Positions 52,202 to 55,004 of a stretch of 55,004 nucleotides of DNA are shown here, one piece after another (within the stretch, counting starts at the first letter, position 1; each line of letters opens with the position of its first letter). The notes beneath the pieces were generated by a model that did not search any database, was not told the DNA's origin, and saw only the letters and a list, made by a program, of their open reading frames with translations. The stretch is from Clostridia bacterium (GTDB taxonomy: Bacteria > Bacillota > Clostridia > UMGS1810): positions 1 to 55,004 of the forward strand of contig JAFQBA010000089.1 of NCBI GenBank assembly GCA_017416845.1, read 5' to 3'. A program made the translations under genes and the position numbers.

Positions 52202-53515
52202 AACCTCTTTAATAAGCACACACGAACACACATTCATATCAAATGAAAGGTCATCGGTAGTCTTCACAAGTTCACCATCGTGGTCTTTATCCAGAAGATA
52301 CATTTCGTATTTACCTTTTTTACCAAAATCAATGCTTATTTCCTTTTTGGGTGCATTTTCATCATTTTCACTGTAGTATGTCACAACGCAAAGAGCTTTG
52401 CCGTCCTTATCTTTTCCGCAAAGGGTGTATACATTATCGACATCGGTTTCGCACCTGATATCAGATTTCATATCATAGAACATTCCGTACCAACACAGCG
52501 GATAATATCCCTTAAGGGGTTCATATGAATAAAAGTCAAACGCACCGCAAAAAGGCGATGGTCTTGTGTCGTAATACATGAGCATATCAACGCCATCACA
52601 TTTTTGAGCTTCACTTATGCAAGCCATTGTAAACGCCGCACCTTTAATGCCATGAATAGTCTGAATTGAATATTTAAAATCTTCCCGCCAACCTCTCACA
52701 TAGTTCCACTCATTCAAAATGCTTTCGGCATTTTCATAGCCGTATTTATCCAACAGACCTCTTATGATTTGTGCTTTTTCCACCAATATTTCAGGCTCGG
52801 TACAATAAATATGCCACGAGAAAAAGTCTATGGCAACGCCTCTTTTTTTCATTTCAGCAAGAAAATCTTCTGCCCAGTCACTTCTGTAAGCAAGTGCAGG
52901 ACCGCCTATTTTCAAATCGGGGAAACATTTTTTAAGGTGCTTTGCCGCGATTTCATAAAGGTCAAAAAACTGTGCCTTTGTGCCGCCCCATGCGCGCTTA
53001 TTGGTGCTGTCATCAGTGTCGAGGTCAGGTTCGTTCCAGATTTCCCAGTATTTTATTCCAAGTTCAAAACCGTCTGCCCAGCCTTCGTTGTAGTGACGGA
53101 TAATGTGTTCACAGATTTCAGTCCATTTCTGAAAATCTTTCGGAGGGATTGTGCCATGTTTTTTTATCTGAGATTCAATGGTTTGACCAAGACGGAAAAA
53201 CGTCTCGGTGCCGGCATCAAGAGTACACAAAATTGATTCATCGGTACACGCAAAATCATATGATGCAGGGTCATTTACATCAGCATTAAAATCGGGGAAT
53301 ATTTTTGTAATATCGTGACTATATGGACCACCATACACGCCCACAACTCCCGAATCGTGATTTCTTGAATAGGGTATTCTTGCAGCTTTGTATTCTTCAA
53401 AATTGCTGCGGTGTTGGTCATAAACGTGTCTTTTGTGCCATGGTCCGCCATTTGTGGCATTAAGGATTTTAAATTCTTTTCCCTCTTTGTTCAAATCAAA
53501 CTTTAATGTGTTCAT
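52199..53515 (-). CDS. GH39-like glycoside hydrolase
   Basis: A 438-aa cytosolic enzyme of clan GH-A type. I prefer the ATG at 53515 (GAGAAGG just upstream) over one at 53536 that has no ribosome binding site. The acid/base glutamate is in KYWEIWNEPDLD (about residue 160). The nucleophile is in SILNEWNYVRGW (about 268). GGPALAYRSDW and FFSWHIYC are typical of GH39 (beta-xylosidase, iduronidase relatives). The C-terminal 90 residues form a small beta-sandwich. An iduronidase-like or xylosidase-like exo-activity would fit the neighbouring lyase. The stop codon lies in the end of a repeat element. Confidence 0.78.
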   Translation of the reverse strand: MNTLKFDLNKEGKEFKILNATNGGPWHKRHVYDQHRSNFEEYKAARIPYSRNHDSGVVGVYGGPYSHDITKIFPDFNADVNDPASYDFACTDESILCTLDAGTETFFRLGQTIESQIKKHGTIPPKDFQKWTEICEHIIRHYNEGWADGFELGIKYWEIWNEPDLDTDDSTNKRAWGGTKAQFFDLYEIAAKHLKKCFPDLKIGGPALAYRSDWAEDFLAEMKKRGVAIDFFSWHIYCTEPEILVEKAQIIRGLLDKYGYENAESILNEWNYVRGWREDFKYSIQTIHGIKGAAFTMACISEAQKCDGVDMLMYYDTRPSPFCGAFDFYSYEPLKGYYPLCWYGMFYDMKSDIRCETDVDNVYTLCGKDKDGKALCVVTYYSENDENAPKKEISIDFGKKGKYEMYLLDKDHDGELVKTTDDLSFDMNVCSCVLIKEV

Positions 53516-53949
53516 TTTCCTTCTCACTTTCCTCATAATTTTTTTATTTTACAATCAGCACTACCGGATAAAGGGGTTCAACTCTTGTATTAATGGAGTA
53601 AATATCGTTGCCGATTTCCGTGTTGACCTTGTGTCAATTTCATCATCAAACAGCTCGATAAACTCCAATTTATCGTTGCTTCATTCTCCACGCTCTGTGA
53701 TACTAAACGAAAAAAGTTTCGTTTTCGATAATTTTAAACATCGTATCTGCTTTTTACGAAACGAAATCCATCTGAAACAGAGCAATCCTGCCGTCTGACT
53801 CGCCAAGATAACAAAGCTATATTACCATTCATACTACATATTATATATCATACTTTATGTATTGTAAATTACCGAAAATATTTTATATATTGCAAAAAGT
53901 CCACAAGTGTGCTATAATCACAATATAAACCGTTTAAGGAAGTGATTTT
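53516..53949. other. Intergenic region with a solitary element end
   Basis: No gene is credible in these 434 bp. At 53648-53672 is a 25-base copy of the element right end (AAACAGCTCGATAAACTCCA then ATTTA). A matching left end is not visible, so this is a fragment or solo end. A small palindrome AAACGAAAAAAGTTTCGTTT lies at about 53705-53724. The right part holds the promoter at 53890-53918 for the AraC gene. I could not find a convincing promoter for the GH39-like gene. Confidence 0.6.
53890..53918 (+). promoter_or_regulatory. Promoter of the AraC regulator at 53950
   Basis: TTGCAA (53890-53895), 17-bp spacer, perfect TATAAT (53913-53918), with AAGGAAG and a GTG start following. Confidence 0.7.
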
Positions 53950-54780
53950 GTGTCATATACCAATTATGCCCGATACAAATCAGAAGATTTTGTGCTCAGT
54001 CACTCCCGGCTTGATCCCGCTAAAGAACACACCTTTCATCACACAACCAACGAAGAATATGAGTTTATGTATTTTTATGAAGTTTCCTCGGTTTATCACA
54101 TCGAAGACAAAGAATTCCACGTCACAAAAGGAAGTGTTGTCATCACACCTCCGGGCAAACCTCACAATTTTATTCGTGCTGTCAACACTATTGAAGACAG
54201 ATTTCACACACGCATCAATGCAAATCTGTTTTCATCAAACATTTTAAATCATCTGCCAAAGGACTTATTTGTTATAAATGCCCATGAAGATTCAATGCTT
54301 GTAAGTTTGTTTAAAAAAGTTGACTACTACTGCCAGAATATTGATGACGAGAGTCTTCTTCGACCGCTTCTCATTCACACCGTTGAAGAAATTGTATATA
54401 ACATTATTTTGTACCATAAAAAGCAAAACACAGCGGCTAATTACTCCATAAATCCCGTATTTTCAAAAGTTATAGCCTTTATTGATGATAACATTCATAA
54501 AGATATTACCCTTGACACAATTTGCAAGGAGAATTTTGTGAGCAAAAGCTATCTTCATCAGCTTTTTTTGCAAAGACTTGCAAAAACTCCCAAAAAATAT
54601 ATTTTGGAGAAAAAACTCTTTCTTGCACAGACGGATATTCGTCACGGAAAACTTCCTACCGAGGTTTATTCCGACTATGGATTTGCAAATTATTCAACCT
54701 TTTACAGATGTTACAAAAACCTTTTGCATCGTACACCGTCAGAGGATTACAAGTATTGTAATTTGGATAAAAACAAGTAA
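53950..54780 (+). CDS. AraC family transcriptional regulator
   Basis: A 276-aa regulator starting at a GTG (AAGGAAG 7 bases upstream). The N-terminal cupin domain has the histidine-rich HTFHHTTNEEYEFMYFYE (about 26-43) and VVITPPGKPHNFIRAV (about 65-80). The C-terminus has two HTH motifs (ITLDTICKENFVSKSYLHQL, then GKLPTEVYSDYGFANYSTFY followed by RCYKNLLHRTPSEDY). It is divergent from the GH39-like gene and probably regulates it or the S-layer/lyase operon. The ligand is unknown. A repeat element begins 1 bp after its stop codon. Confidence 0.85.
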   Translation: MSYTNYARYKSEDFVLSHSRLDPAKEHTFHHTTNEEYEFMYFYEVSSVYHIEDKEFHVTKGSVVITPPGKPHNFIRAVNTIEDRFHTRINANLFSSNILNHLPKDLFVINAHEDSMLVSLFKKVDYYCQNIDDESLLRPLLIHTVEEIVYNIILYHKKQNTAANYSINPVFSKVIAFIDDNIHKDITLDTICKENFVSKSYLHQLFLQRLAKTPKKYILEKKLFLAQTDIRHGKLPTEVYSDYGFANYSTFYRCYKNLLHRTPSEDYKYCNLDKNK

Positions 54781-54781
54781 T

Positions 54782-55004
54782 TAAATTGGGGGTGTAGGGG
54801 TATTTAACATATGGACGTGAGCCTCCTCCCCGGTGGACAATGTCGTCAACTTAGTGACAAATTGGGGTTTGTCGGGGGGGTTTAGCACAAGGGCGTGAGG
54901 CGGCACTGTCCACAATAATGACGGATTTTGCAAATTGGAGGACAGCGGGGGACGTACACGAAGCGGCTTAGCGATTTTTGCGGTGCCAGTTCGTGTACGT
55001 CCCC
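54782..55004. repeat. Tandem element ends with a terminal hairpin (cut by window edge)
   Basis: Two copies of the element left end lie in direct orientation, at 54782-54822 (TAAATTGGGGG...ACGTGAG) and 54858-54900 (CAAATTGGGGTTTGTCGG...GCGTGAGG), 76 bp apart. A perfect 15-bp inverted repeat, GGGGACGTACACGAA at 54948-54962 and TTCGTGTACGTCCCC at 54990-55004, closes the window. The first copy starts one base after the TAA stop of the AraC gene. No coding region is seen. Confidence 0.65.

Noticed and set aside
1..55004. CRISPR array, tRNA, rRNA or riboswitch
   Set aside because: I saw no regularly spaced direct repeats, cloverleaf-like sequences, rRNA motifs or known riboswitch cores. Short RNAs could be missed by eye.

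Overview
The window looks like a chromosomal segment of an uncultured, anaerobic, low-GC Firmicute of the Clostridia. The supports are Bacillota-type gene neighbourhoods (nadK-argR-recN; miaB-ricA-mutS-mutL-miaA; yggS-sepF-ylmH-divIVA), [FeFe]-hydrogenase maturation genes, S-layer-homology proteins, strong AGGAGG ribosome binding sites and TTGACA/TATAAT promoters with 17-bp spacers. No rRNA, tRNA, prophage, transposase or CRISPR was seen. The species cannot be named from sequence alone.

Layout. (1) 1-9.1 kb is an accessory carbohydrate locus: a Gfo/Idh/MocA oxidoreductase, a divergent AraC regulator, an amidohydrolase, a predicted glycosidase-like propeller protein, an unknown 304-aa protein, a BNR sialidase-like protein and two more AraC regulators, one with a PocR-type sensor. 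(2) 9.1-13.3 kb holds an RluA pseudouridine synthase, a degenerate LarC-like protein, a TPR membrane protein and a ComM/YifB ATPase. (3) 13.4-17.2 kb is a + strand operon nadK-argR-recN-dCMP deaminase-DUF3006, closed by a bidirectional terminator. (4) 17.3-19.1 kb is a hydF cluster with a TM1266-type regulator and a TSCPD protein. A GH20-like hexosaminidase follows (19.1-21.6 kb). (5) 21.7-34.6 kb is one long - strand run: miaB, ricA-like, mutS, mutL, miaA, a HlyD-like adaptor, yggS, sepF, ylmH, divIVA, rsmA, DUF6062. (6) 34.6-39.8 kb holds trmN6, rsmI, a membrane protein, a small ferredoxin, ricT, holB and darA. (7) 39.8-40.9 kb is apbE. (8) 41-51.8 kb is a three-gene secreted/S-layer operon: a 1614-aa duplicated SLH protein, a 936-aa SLH protein and a heparinase II/III-like lyase. 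(9) 52.2-54.8 kb holds a GH39-like glycosidase and a fourth AraC regulator.

The window mixes a conserved repair, translation and division core with catabolic islands that probably deal with amino-sugar, sialic or uronic-acid glycans at the cell surface. The islands, but not the core, carry a family of palindrome-rich interspersed elements with TAAATT-type ends. At three genes the inner boundary of such an end is exactly the TAA stop codon, and at a fourth it lies one base after it. I regard this repeat family as the most unusual signal here.

Other points of interest are a hairpin that would bury the ribosome binding site of the sialidase-like gene, a perfect 23-bp palindrome over the -10 of the nadK-argR-recN promoter, a RicA-like protein with a cysteine-rich tail encoded near RicT and a ferredoxin, a degenerate LarC homologue, and an envelope adaptor with no transporter inside the repair/division operon.
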